A stretch of 64,000 nt of DNA from Amanita rubescens (taxonomy: Eukaryota > Basidiomycota > Agaricomycetes > Agaricales > Amanitaceae): NCBI GenBank assembly GCA_015039365.1, contig WION01000033.1, positions 1 to 64,000 of the forward strand. Reading direction: 5' to 3'. The notes below the pieces were generated by a model. The model was not told the DNA's origin. It was given only the letters and a program-made list of their open reading frames with translations, and did not search any database. The first letter of the stretch is position 1; every line of letters starts with the position of its first letter. Positions 1-11,500 of this stretch are shown one piece after another. The position numbers were made by a program, and so were the translations under genes.

Positions 1-792
1 CCTTTTCCTGATGCAATTCTATGACACTCAAACAATTCTACACCACTCAAACCCCATACTCTCTGACTCAAATGCCCCCAACAGAAGACACCTGGCCTCG
101 GACTTGCCATGCATCGCAATGGCCCACATCGTCCAAGTGGCTGCTCAGTCAGAGTGATGGTGTTCCGATGCGGCCAAGGCCTGTCTCCCTGGGAAATTGG
201 CCGATGCGACTCAGAACGGCCACTTGCCGCTCGGTGAGGCACTTTTGTGTTAGCAAGGTACCTGTCCTGTCGCAACCAAATGCTGTGCCTAGTACCACTC
301 CGCACTTCTCTGTAAACGAAGCGAAAGTTACCTCCAAGCACCACCATCGGAACCCACATCAAATCAGAAACGAAGCCACGCGCGGCCGCGCCTGTAGTAT
401 CTGATTGGAGTTCTATGTGTGTAGAAGCATTTGCATCCGACCACAAGTTACGACACAGCATCCACAGTTATGGTCTCCGACGGTTCAACAACATTGGGTG
501 CCAGAGGCACTGGGCAAAAGGGATTGGGGCAACAGTTGCAGGAACGGAGTGCCAGACTCGAGCTCGCAGGGATGTCAGCCTGTGTGGCCATTGTACAAAA
601 CTGAGCGAGGGTAGTAACTGTGGAAGAAAGCAAGCACATCGTTGGACACGTTAGGGGCCACGGTACTGAGGTGAGTATGGACTTATTATATTTGCTATCT
701 TACGATACTCATTATGTACCTTAGTCTGATAGTCTACTAGTAACAGGTACAATATAGTCGCTTGTTGCATGACTGAGTCTGATAGTCTAACA
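1..792. other. Left-edge spacer ending in a probable LTR terminus
   Basis: I recognise no gene here; the short open frames show no family motif. From about 690 the DNA becomes AT-rich with a repeated TCTGATAGTCTA motif and ends in CTAACA directly before a retrotransposon-type primer binding site. The last 100 bases or so are therefore probably the 3' edge of a 5' LTR. The LTR start was not found, and no second copy is visible in the window. Confidence 0.35.
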
Positions 793-806
793 GGTTATGG
801 GCCCCG
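793..806 (+). other. Primer binding site complementary to initiator Met tRNA anticodon region
   Basis: GGTTATGGGCCCCG directly follows the CTAACA LTR end. It is complementary to the GGGCCCAUAACC anticodon stem-loop of eukaryotic initiator Met tRNA rather than to a tRNA 3' end. Drosophila copia uses the same GGTTATGGGCCC site with a cleaved half-tRNA primer. The same 14 bases occur at the equivalent place in the copia element of this window (minus strand, 58121-58134). Finding it before a Ty3-like pol is unexpected. Confidence 0.65.
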
Positions 807-939
807 CAAGTTTGCCACAATAAATAACAGATTTATTGATTATTAACGAAGATGAACAAAAACTCAGAAATGTCGACTCAAACATCTTTGTCTGATTTTG
901 CGAACTCTATTGAGAAGTTATAAATAACAAATTGACGTC

Positions 940-1935
940 ATGGAGTCAATTCAAGAAAGATCTCGAAGCAAGGTTCTCCGACCCAACAAGGAACAGAGCG
1001 CCCTTAACGAAATACACAACTTTGTGCAAGGAAAACTCTCAGTACAATCGTATCTCGATAAATTTGAACAACTGAAAGCAAGATCCAAGATCTCAGATAC
1101 AGATGCACTATATTTAGTCAAGAGAGGGTTGACCCCCGGCCATCATGAATAAGGTTTATGGGAATGATGATGATATTCCCACCGATTATAATGAACTATC
1201 TAAGAAACTCAGAAAGATTGGCACCAATTTAGACATCGCCTGAGGATATCAGCGATCAGCTCCAGGAGCAATCAATAGTAATGGATCAAATAATTGAAAC
1301 CCCAGATCTGATACCAAACAGGATCAGGTACCACATTTGGCAGATCAGGAAAGCCAATGGAAGTAGATCGAACAGGACCCCGATGCTATACATCAGGAAA
1401 ACGGTGGGGGTTTACAATTTTTTGAGTCACTGTATAGATAGTTCGATTACCATACTTATTATTTTTGATCACAAGATTGCAGCCTGCACATCAATATCAT
1501 CCTGATACATATGGTGGAATCTACTATTTGCCCTGAGACAGCTGGTGGCATTTTGTCACCCTTTTAGCTAATTGCCTAGGATTATCTTACTTATTATTTC
1601 TGATCACTAGATTGTAATCAGTTTCTCAGACAGTCCAATACTTGTGAAAGTGCCAATTCTGGACTACCTTGTGAAAATTGTCAACCCTACCGTCCTTTAA
1701 ATTGCATTACCAATTGGTATATCAGACTTGAAAATATTACAGGTTTTTTATTTATTTTAAGTCTTTATCTAGCCTTATCCATTTTCCACCGTTTTCCTGA
1801 TGTAATTGTGGAAAGTTTGGTCACATTGCCAAAGAGTGCAAGGGGCCCAAATGAGAGAAAGGAGCATGTTTTGAATGCAGAAAGATGGATCATTGTGTAA
1901 ACGAATGTCCTGTTGAGAAGAAGAAAGATGCAATC
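940..1935 (+). pseudogene. Ty3-type gag remnant with two CCHC zinc knuckles
   Basis: Frame 940-1152 reads like a retroelement capsid segment (EIHNFVQGKLSVQSYLDKF, then a KRGLTPG motif). After a frame break and unrecognisable DNA, two zinc knuckles follow at about 1807-1915: CGKFGHIAKEC, then a TGA stop in the same frame, then CFECRKMDHCVNEC. Gag binds and packages element RNA. The stop between the knuckles and the broken frame upstream make this non-functional. Confidence 0.65.
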
Positions 1936-2053
1936 AAGGGAAGGTCGAAGAAGAACCCAAACAGGAAGATGAATTGAAGGAAGAGATAGAAGTTGAGGAA
2001 CAACCTGAAGGAGAGTATGAAGAAGATGAAGTGGATTTTATGAATGGGGACGA

Positions 2054-2566
2054 GTGGGTGCCATACTCCCCCAAGACCAGTGTTCATGGACAATAAAGAA
2101 TATTTCATGTACCCCTAAGTTATTGAAATCAAAGATTAACTTATTAAAAAACTGTGAATGCGAGGCACATGTAACGATATCGCCAAGAACTATGAAGAAA
2201 GTTCCACATGTTGTAACAGTCAAAGGATTAATTCACATTGGGAATAGGAAGTGGGGAAAATTCCACCTTGAAATTGATAACGGATGCCAAATAACATGCA
2301 TAAGTCCAAAATTGGTCAGAAAATTTGGGTTGAAAAGAACCAAACTTAATACACCAATACCAATGACAAATGCAGATGGAACACCAAATCGACAAAAAGA
2401 AGCAATGCATGTAGCCAAATTGACTATGAAAATAGACTCCCATAAAGAAAACATGGAAGCTCTAATTTTAGACATTGGAGACAATGAGATGCTACTAGGA
2501 CAAGATTCAATGGTTGTTGGTACACAATCCAACAATCAATTGGCAGACATGAGAAGTAAAGTTTAG
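2054..2566 (+). pseudogene. Retropepsin-like protease segment of the Ty3-type element
   Basis: A 170-codon frame contains a single-domain aspartic protease pattern. LEIDNGCQITCISPKLVRKF sits where retropepsins have D-S/T-G-A followed by a hydrophobic strand, and a later LILDIGDNEMLLGQD stretch matches the second conserved segment (ILG-D). The catalytic triplet reads D-N-G instead of D-S/T-G, which could be decay or a variant. The enzyme would normally cut the gag-pol polyprotein. The frame starts and ends without matching the neighbouring frames, so it is a broken segment rather than a free gene. Confidence 0.65.
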
Positions 2567-2897
2567 CTGATGCCCAAAGAAATGTGGTGCCATCATTAAG
2601 AAGATAATAGAACCAGAAAAAGATGAAGATGGGATCTCAAAAGGAATAATGCCCGATTATGTCAAACCATTCAAACACATGTTTGACAAAGTAAATTTCG
2701 ATAAACTACCTATCAGAAGGGAATGGGACCACAAAATCAACCTATGTATTGCCAAATGCACCAAAAGAAATCCCTGCAAAGAACTTCAGGCTGACACAAG
2801 AAGAAGAAAAAGCTGTAGACGAGTTCCTTGATGGAGAATTAAAAGTTGGAAAGATCTGCCCATCTAAATCCCCATACGCAGCTGCTTGCTTTTTCAT

Positions 2898-4351
2898 TAG
2901 GGAATAGCTCGGGTATGGGTAACCCGCCCGGGTTTGGACCCACGGGTTTCCTGGGTCGGGTCACGGGTCACATCCCTGTGAACCCGTTGTGTACCCGTAC
3001 CCATACCCGTACCCGTGTATGCAGACATGCCAAAGTTGACACACCACATCCACCACATCCCAGGAGCTCTCCCAGGAGCTCTTCTACAACTTCCTCTTTG
3101 TTGTCCGAGGGCTGGATAGGTTTGGATTGATTATGGATGGCTTGGATGAGGTTTGGGTGCCATGGCAGGTAAGTTTGTTTTGTCATATCTCCACCAGTTT
3201 TCAGCAGATTGACTTTGTTTAGGGCTGATCTTTTAGAGTTTTTGACGCTCTTTCTGGTGGCGCTGACCGTTTGATGATAGACCTCTTCGTTCCCTGGCAA
3301 TTCGACATTTTGAGGGTTGGGTGGCAGGTAAGTTTGTTTTTATCATATCTCCACCGGTTTTCAGCAGACTGACTTCGTTTAGGGCTGAATTTTTAGAGTT
3401 TTCGACGCTCTTTCTGGTGGCATTGACCGTTTGATGATAGGCCTCTTTGTTCACTGGTGGTTCGATGTTTTGAGGTAAGTTTGTTTTTGTCATATCTCCA
3501 CTGGTTTTTAGCAGACTGACTTCGTTTAGGGCTGATTTTCTAGAGTTTTTGATGCTCTGTCCGGTGGTGATGACCATTTGATGATAGACCTCTTCGTTCC
3601 CTTGCAATTCGACATTTTGAGGTTTGGGTGGCAGGTAAGTTTGTTTTTGTCATATATCCACCAGTTTTCGGCAGACTGACTTCGTTTAGGGCTGAATTCT
3701 TAGAGTTTTCGACGCTCTTTCTGGTGGCATTGACCGTTTGATGATAGGCCTCTTCGTTCACCGGTGGTTCGATGTTTTGAGGTAAGTTTGTTTTGTCATA
3801 TCTCCACTGGTTTTTAGCAGACTGACTTCGTTTAGGGCTGATTTTCTAGAGTTTTTGATGCTCTGTCTGGTGGTGTTGACCGTTTGATGATAGGCCTCTT
3901 CGTTCGCTGGCAGTTCGACATTTTGAGCTTCGGGTGGCAGGTAAGTTTGTTTTTGTCATATATCCACCAGTTTTCGGCAGACTGACTTCGTTTAGGGCTG
4001 AATTCTTAGAGTTTTCAACGCTCTTTCTGGTGGCATTGACCGTTTGATGATCGGCCACTTCGTTCACCAATGGTTCAATGTTTTCAGAGGAATTGACTGC
4101 TTTTGGAGGTTGATTGCTGTCCCTGTGACACTAGTACTATACTATCATTCTATATAGTATTTTTCGTACATAGTAACTAAGAATTGGTGGTTACCCTTGG
4201 GTAACCCGTGACCCAGAGTACCCGGAATACCCTTCTCCTAAGAATCCAAACCCGTGGGAAAACCCGTACCCGTTTCATCGGGTATGGGTAAGGACGGGTA
4301 TGGGTACGGGTTAGCATGTGACTACCCATGGGTTACCCGAGCTATTCCCTA
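2898..4351. mobile_element. Non-autonomous hAT-type element with 8-bp target duplication
   Basis: The ends are TAGGGAATAGCTCGGGT and its inverted copy ending at 4351. They are flanked by perfect 8-bp direct repeats TTTTTCAT (2890-2897 and 4352-4359). Removing the element plus one repeat restores the RT frame of the host retrotransposon. TAGGG termini and an 8-bp duplication are hAT hallmarks. The 1454-bp interior has no transposase. It holds subterminal GGGTATGGGTA / TACCCGTACCC repeats (2910-3020 and 4185-4340) and a tandem array in the middle. It was presumably mobilised by a hAT transposase in trans. Confidence 0.9.
3163..4085. repeat. Tandem array of about six 145-165-bp units inside the hAT element
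   Basis: Units begin at about 3163, 3329, 3475, 3631, 3780 and 3936, each starting near GGTAAGTTTGTTTT. Two unit versions alternate, so the array also has a dimeric period near 305 bp. On the minus strand most of it is open and encodes a repeated motif like YHQTVNATRKSVENSKNSAL; frames 2968-3300, 3233-3607, 3540-3761 and 3846-4070 are repeats of one another. On the plus strand every unit carries a GTAAGT donor-like and a TTTTCAG acceptor-like sequence. No known domain was recognised. Confidence 0.75.
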
Positions 4352-5755
4352 TTTTTCATCTTGAAGAAAGATAAATCGAGAAGACTAGTGCAAGACTACC
4401 GAGGAATCAACAAATATACAATCAAAGATAAAACCCCCCTACCACGAATAGATGATCTAATCGACACACTGGCTGAAGGGAAATTCTTTATGAAAATGGA
4501 TATTATATGGGGATACAACAACTTGAATGTGAGAATCAAAGAAGGACATGAAGAACAAGCAGCCTTCCTAACCCCAAGAGGGTTGTTTGAACCCCTAGTT
4601 ATGTATTTTGGGTTGACAAATTCCCCCGGAACGTTCATGAGAATGATGTCAACAATCTTCCGAGATATGATCCGAGATAAGAAATGTGTTATCCACATGG
4701 ATGACATTATCTTCATCGGTAAAATGAAAGAAGAATTGCAACATCATTTGATAGAAGGATTGAAAATCCTGGAAGAACATGACCTTTATGTATGTGAAAG
4801 AAAAGAAATGTTATTGGGAAGTAACGGAGGTACCAATGCTTGGACATATTGTGGGAAATGGACAAGTATGAATGGAACCGAACAAGATTAAAGTTATCCT
4901 CAATTGGAAAGATCCAACATGCAAGAAAGATGTTCAGAAATTCAATGGATTTTGCAACTTCTACCGAAGATACATAAAAAGATATTCTGATGTTGCAAAA
5001 CCAATAACTAGATTAATGGGGAATAGACCATTCAAATGGGAAGATGAAGAACAAAAAGCCTTTAAATGAATGAAACAGTTAGTAGCATCAGAAGAAGTCA
5101 TTAATTGCCAATGGAAAATACCGAGTAGAAGCAGACGCATCTGGATATGCAATAGGAGGAACCCTATCCCAATTACAGAATGGAAAATGGAGAACAGTTG
5201 CACTCCTCTCATGATCAATGTCCGATGCCGAACTACAGTATGACATATATGATAAAGAATTACTAGCAATAGTATGTGCATTAAAGGAATGGTGACCCTA
5301 TCTACTTATTAGATGCAGCAGAACCATTTGAAGTATGGTCTGATCACAAAAATCTCTCCTATTTTAGGAAACCACAGAGATTAAACGGATGACAAGCCAG
5401 ATGGTATCTAGAACTCCAAGACTACAATTTTGAAATCAAACATATACCTGGAAAAGTGAATACAAAAGTGGATATTTTATCTCGTTTACCTTGGTATAAA
5501 AACGAAATACCAGAACAGAAAGATGTAACTCTATTAGAAAACACCCGCTTCACCAAGAAAGTAACCACCCCAATACAATTGTTCATGGAAGAACAATTTT
5601 TGAAGGGAGGTGAAACCCTTTCAACCAAACAAATTGAAATAAAAACATCATTGGATAAATTAATCAAGACATCTAAACATAGAGAAACCGAAGTCCTAAA
5701 GAGACAAAAGGAGAAACCAAACCTATTTAAAGAACATGATGGACTACTGTGCTAG

Positions 5756-6202
5756 GGCAGGAAGCGGGCCACCTAAGCAAGATCAGTGATTTTCGTCAGC
5801 AGATCAAAGTTTTTATAAGATCTGAGGGGCTAGGATCGCAGACAAGTATCTTAGGAAGGTGACATATCATAGCTGTAATTTTGGAGAATGTTTTTGTTGG
5901 GCTCAAGTGCCATGTCTGGACCATGGACCTAAAATTTTGAAAAAATCAAAAAAGGGTCCAGGCCTGTAAAGGCCTGCCCTACATCTAATTACCAATCTAT
6001 TCTGATCAAAACCCTTTTTTTAATGTCATTCTTTCTGAAAATTCATGTAAAAATACAAAACAATTTTTGTAAATGTCTGTAGGCAAACTTTCCATTCAAA
6101 AAATGTATAGAAAAAATTCATAGTATCATTTCAGTTGATTCCCTTGTTTGTACATTCCTATATTTGCATATTAGTCTGAAATAATATAATAAAATCACTT
6201 TC
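5756..6202. other. AT-rich spacer without recognised genes
   Basis: There is no coding signal. The AT content rises, and a short inverted motif AGGCCTGTAAAGGCCT occurs near 5960. The spacer lies between the last recognisable retrotransposon sequence and the stop of the next minus-strand frame. Confidence 0.5.
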
Positions 6203-7002
6203 TTACCCAAATTGACACTTTGATCTTCCCCCTGATCCTGGACAATGACTGCCATCACGGCCAGCATCCTCACACACCCTGCACTTTTTCCTTGCCCTAT
6301 TACTTGTTCCAGTTACAAATGTAGTAGAGGTAATGCCAGATGCTGCATGGGACCTTTTGGATTTTTTTCTGCTTCCAGATGGATGAAGCAAGTTCATTGC
6401 ATCTGTTGCACTCCCATGGTGGCCAGACAAAGAGCCAGTATCATCCAAAAGCATTGAAGAACTGGATGCTACTGGTTCACTATCAATATCCATTATATTT
6501 TCATCACTTGGGGCTGGAGTTGGTATGCTCTGATGACTGGAACCAATTCCCAGAGCCATTATATCATGAGACTGTGCTGCTGTTGCAGAGGTAGTTGTAG
6601 AGACATTATGAATTTCAATAGCAGGTAACACCTTTGCATGGTGGCTGTGAGATCTAATCCATGTCTGATTGCGCTGACGCTGTGGTTGACTTTCAACCAT
6701 TGTCTGCTGTGTCATCCTTCTTTCAGAAAACTTGGCATAGTATGTTGACAGATGCTCAGGCAACTTATAGAATATTGTTTCACCATTGGCATGAGAAGAC
6801 CACCAATATGCCATTTGCTGAAAATGTGGCTTGTTCTGAGTACACCATGCACCTCCAGGCAGAATTGCTTTTGCAAAGAGATCAAATTCTCCCTTGGTAT
6901 GAACTGGGGTCACAGCAAACTTTGTCCTTTGTGCTTTAGCCAGGAATGCATATACATCTTTCCAGCTCCCTTGAAGCCTTGAAAGATGCAGCTTTATTAT
7001 GT
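6203..7002 (-). pseudogene. C-terminal tail of a probable transposon protein, Cys-rich end
   Basis: An open frame runs from just after a TAA near 7005 to a stop at 6203. Its first part reads LQGSWKDVYAFLAKAQ, then VHTKGEFDLFAKAI and IFYKLPEHLSTYYAKFSERR. A long Ser/Thr-rich linker and a basic KRKKSKRS-like patch follow, ending in a zinc-cluster-like C-terminus CRVCEDAGRDGSHCPGSGGR. Such tails (FYKLPEHL followed by C-x2-C...CPG...C) occur in large multi-copy fungal proteins that I believe are transposon-encoded, but I cannot name the superfamily. There is no start codon or catalytic domain, and the 5' end abuts the plus-strand gene at 6946, so it is most likely a truncated copy. Confidence 0.45.
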
Positions 7003-8503
7003 ATTAGTAATGGAGCTGTCAAATTCTGGACTCGCGATGATTGGAATGAATGGAATAATAAACAGCCACGCAGCAAAGGCCAGGACCGCCGGGTTAGCAA
7101 CGCAGTCCCTCGGCACTATTATTATCTTGAAGACGAACATGGAGAAGTCATTAGCATCGTCGTGTACAACAACATATTAAAGTACATGCGCGAAACATTT
7201 GCTGACACGAACCACTATATGCCAGCACTCCTCGGCACGTCCTGGAGCAGAGTGGATAAAGTATTTCAAGAGGCTATCAAAAACGAGATGAGTACTCATT
7301 TCCCCCTCTTTACGCTATGCCAGGGCAGTTGGAAGGTTCATGACATCCTTTCGAGGTGGTATTCGCACTGGAGAGGCAAGCCGAGTGCAAAGTTGAAGAA
7401 ATCAAAGAAAGGGAGTGAAGTAGATGGTGGGGACAATGGCGAAGACTCGGAGGGCCAAGAAACCCACGGTCGCGGGCCCTCTCCTGATGATGCCGTTGCC
7501 ACGGCTTCCACTTACCCTGGCGCTTCCAACATTAGCGCTGACACTTCTGCGTCCAAGAAACGTCCCCATCATGAATCAGAAGCACCTGCACCTGTCAAGA
7601 AGCCAAAAGTTATCAAGAATCCGATGTAGGCTCTTCTACTTCTTTTTCTACTTCACTAATTGTCGTACCATTAGTACATCCAAGCAAAAAAGTATCGCAA
7701 TCACCCCAGCTCCAGTATCCTTGGCCCAGGCAACGCCTCCTGGCACCAACAATCCACAGGGTCTAGCCAACGACTCTGCACCTTTGGCCAATGATATGGC
7801 TTCAGCCCCAACGCCTGCGTCTCCAACCAGCGACGCGCCTCCGACTGCCAACGACACACAGGAGGTAGATGCATCCCCAGCACCTTTGTCTCCAACCAGT
7901 GGCGCACATCTGAGTCCTGCCCCAGCACCCAGATCTCCAGCTAACGACACGCCGGGAGTAAATGTCACATCTCCAACCAGTGACACTGCCCTTGCCAACG
8001 ACGCACCAGGAGCAAATGCCTCTGCAACTGGTAACACACCTCCAGCCGACAACACACCAGGAGCAGACCCTGATCCAGCAGCCGACCCTTTCACTCTCGA
8101 CGTGCCGTTCCAGGGATTGAAAACCTTGGCGGCAGTAGCCTTACAATCCTCGTCAGCATCAAACATTGGGCTGGGACACGACAAAGAATTACCGGAGGGG
8201 CCAGGCGAAAAAACTACTAAAGGTAAGCGTTTGATCATTCAATGCAGGGTTACGGTACATCGGTTGATTATTGCCATATATTATGGTAGTAGGCACAAAG
8301 GCTCGGAAGGGAAAGAAACTCACAGTACCCGAAAACTCAATGACTGCGAGGTACGACATCTGATGGCGACTTACACAAGCTTACATATTTGGCTTCAGGA
8401 CTCACATTTGCACGAGGAACTGGTTGCAAAGCAACCCAGGCGGACTCACGGAGACATACAAGGATTACTGGAACAGTCTCAGTGCAGAGACAAAAGCAGT
8501 TAG
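6946..8503 (+). CDS. Hypothetical protein, low-complexity Pro/Ala/Thr-rich C-terminal part
   Basis: Frame 6946-7629 (227 aa) encodes a globular-looking segment (AVKFWTRDDWNEWNNKQ, RHYYYLEDEHGEVISI, WKVHDILSRWYSHWRG), then an acidic/basic tail with KKRPHHE and PVKKPKV, possible nuclear signals. A second frame (about 7640-8503) has many AND-, SPTSGA- and PGAN-type repeats and probably joins by an intron near 7620-7690. It ends in a segment readable as TYKDYWNSLSAETKA. A GT donor follows, and across the hAT insertion there is an acceptor at about 13064, so the gene may continue as LDAERDRNE past the transposon. Function unknown. Proteins with a similar N-terminal segment are, to my recollection, common as hypothetical basidiomycete proteins. 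Confidence 0.4.
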
Positions 8504-8531
8504 TGTTTTTTTATCTTAGTATTCTTCGTTC

Positions 8532-11500
8532 TAGGGTTGCCAAAGTTCAGTTCAGTTCAGTTCTTCCACCCTTTGGGGGGAACTGAGAACTGAACTGACA
8601 ATTGTCAGCCAGAACTGAGAACCACTTAAAAATCACAAGGCACAGTGTGAATTAGATTGTATATTCAAGTGTTACTAATCTAATTCTATCACTCTAAATG
8701 CTTCATAAGCTTCTGCTTCATCTGAAGCATTCAAGAAGTTAGTCTTGTATGCATACTTCAATACCTGCAATTTTCCAAAGGTATTGCTGTCTATGTTGTT
8801 GCGACGAACATCATCAGTGATACCTGCACTTGAGAAAGCTCTCTCTGATGCAACTGAGGATCCTTGGATGGCCAGGAAGTCACGGGCTATCTTTGAAAGT
8901 GTAGGGTACTGCTGAGAGTGATACTAAGCTTTTTATGAGCAAGAACACCAATCAATGATGAATTAGTGACTCACACCCCACCACTTGATTGGATCTTGTG
9001 TACCTTTGTCTGTTGGGCTCTCAAGATAGTCATTGAGCTCTTTCCTCACATCTTGAGAAATGTCTGGCTCAGATGCATTTCTCTGCAAAGTTGAGAGAAT
9101 AAACATTGAGCCATAACCTTTGAGATCCATCATTGTGGGTAGCTTAGGTCAAATACTGTGATTTACCTTGGAAAGGTGCTAATGAAGAATCTTTTTGAGC
9201 AGCTGAAGCTAATGACTTGGATTTCCTTGGTGCCTCAAGATAAGTATCAAACTAACAGTGTTTCAGATCATGATTGAGCATACAATAAAATCATACCAGA
9301 TGTTCTAAGCTTTCCTTCCCTCTTGCAAAGGTGTCTGCATCCCAACTATTTTGGCAATAAACCAATTTAATCCCTGGATGCAATGCTGATGATATGTGAG
9401 TTGACCATTGAAATAAAATGTGAAAAATGGCAGACCAAGGCAAACAAAATATGTGTTACATTCCTTCACATTTGAATACCACTTGCCAAGCTTACTGATC
9501 CCTTGAAGGATGGCATCCTTGACTGGTGAAAACTTAGCCACATTTGCCATTGTTTTCCACCGAGATTGAAGACACTCCAAAATTGGAATTGCCTTCCATA
9601 GGGTTGGCTCTGTCTCAGATGAGAAGGCTGACTGGGCATTGCGAGGTTCCTAATAAAATATTCACCTGAAATTGTAACAGCAATAATAATATTTACTCAC
9701 CTCAAGGACTTCTTTGACTAATTTTAAAAGAGCCCACTCTTTTTCTTCCAGCCTGTAGTCAGAGTACTTCTTCTTCTTCAACTTTGGGAGATTGTAGTCA
9801 GCCAGGGAGCAGAACTTTACAACAGCCTTCATGGATTTTACTAACAGATAACAAGAGTAAGGAGAAAGAAACTTACTGATTGACAGTCCAGTAGGCGTTC
9901 AATAAGATCATGCATTGACCCCCAACGTGTTCTGACCCATTTAATCAGCTCAAGCTTTGGGATATTCTCCTCAGAGCAGCACTTTGCAAAGTAAGTTTTT
10001 GCCTGAGGAGAAGCTCGAATCTAATGGCATGAAAAATCATGAAAAGTGGCAAGAGGAAGAACAAAACTCACTTGATTCACTAAAGCAAGTGCTTTCCCAA
10101 CTGTATCTCCTGCTGTGAACTCAGTCTCATCATCAACAACTTGTTCATCAGGTAGCAATTCAAGCTGGTTCCAGTCTACCTCTTCATCACTATCCTCAAC
10201 TGATGCAGTATGGTTCTTTGTCCAACTCTTAGACTTTGGACCAATTACTTTGATGAAGTCACCAGCTGCAAGGTGGATGGTATGTTCCATGCATCTTAAC
10301 TTGGTTAGTTTTCAGGATCTAGACAAGTACAAAGACCTTAACGAACACGATGATCTCTAGCAGTCCAATCTTTGAGAAATACACGATCCTTGTTCAACTT
10401 CCTGTCAAGAGACTGCATAGCCTTGTCATTGGCACTCGCATTGTCAGATGTGGCCCAGCCAATCTGTGTCATATTTCAAATTTTGAAAAGCCAAGAGCAG
10501 GTCACTCACCTTGTCTTGGATCTCATATTGCCCAAGAACTTTGATGATTGTGGTAGCCATGTTCTCACCAGTATGACGACCTTGCAACTCCTCCAAAGCA
10601 AGGACTTTGCTTTTGAGCTGCCACTCATTTGGCTGACCTGGTGGATTGTCAATGTAGTGGGCTGTTACAGCAAGGTATGGATCATAAGCCTTTGATGTCC
10701 ATGCATCAAATGTGATGGATATTTTGCTAGGAACAGTCTAAAGCATATCAACAGGCAATACAAGCAGAGAAACCAAAGAAACTTACTTTAAAGTGATTTT
10801 TTAACCATTCAATTGCTGTATTTGCCTTCTCAATGATTTCATCATGAAGTTTTGTGTGGTGTGGTATGTCACTCTCTTTAGTTGCTGGACGTTGGTACAT
10901 AAGAATATGGCGAAAACTCTTCTTGTCAATGATCCTGAAGGCCTGGGCCTGTCAGCAAGTTTTATTTGAGGATTAAGAGCAGCTTACCTGGTCATCAGAT
11001 ACAACAAAGTCAATAATGTGCTCAAGAAGCCCTTCCTTTGACCACTTAGCCACAGGCTTGACAAATCCATCAAGATTCTGTTGGGATGATGAATTCTGCA
11101 ACTGAGAATCTTCCTGCAGTGGCAAAGCAACTGGATTGGGTTCAATTTCCAGTTCCCTGCACTTCTGAAGGTACACCTCTCCATGGGAATCCCAGTGCCT
11201 ACACAGGAAGCACCCTGTCAACTTGATTTTGAAGAAATCAGGAGAAACTCACCTGGCAATGTGTTTACGAAGTGATGAAGTATGGCCTTTGAAAAAGAGA
11301 CTAAATAAAATTTAAGCAGAATGAAAGTGGATAAGAAATAGTACAGTACTTGCCTACAAACTTTGCAGACATGGCCATGTACTTCATTCCCCTCCTCATT
11401 TTGAGTTGCTTTTTTGTACATAGCTCGAAGATCATGGGTACGATCATCATTACCTCGGTGGTTGTGTTTCCGGGGCTTAGACTAAGTCATAGACTGAGCA

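Larger units (their letters stand above)
793..5755 (+). mobile_element. Decayed Ty3/gypsy-type LTR retrotransposon, interrupted by a hAT element
   Basis: The order on the plus strand is primer binding site, gag remnant with two CCHC knuckles, retropepsin-like protease, reverse transcriptase and RNase H, which is the Ty3/gypsy order up to that point. Integrase and the 3' LTR are not visible before the similarity ends near 5755. Several in-frame stops and frameshifts (for example the TGA between the two zinc knuckles and TGA codons in the RNase H region) show that it is dead. A 1454-bp element with its own target duplication splits the reverse transcriptase. It is much more decayed than the copia element at 48769-58839, so it is an older insertion. 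Confidence 0.8.
2649..5755 (+). pseudogene. Reverse transcriptase-RNase H region, split by a hAT element and stops
   Basis: The part before the insertion (2649-2889) encodes the RT entry region (MPDYVKPFKHMFDKV). After the insertion (from 4352) come LVQDYRGINKYTIKDK, a KMD segment and the catalytic-core motif HMDDI near 4700. The thumb/connection segment FNGFCNFYRRYIKRYSDVAK lies near 4935-4995. RNase H follows: EADASGYAIGG, ELLAIVCALKEW with a stop after it, SDHKNLSYF, and KHIPGKVNTKVDILSR near 5460. At least four stops or frameshifts interrupt the RNase H part. The order protease-RT-RNase H and the motif style are those of Ty3/gypsy. Confidence 0.8.
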
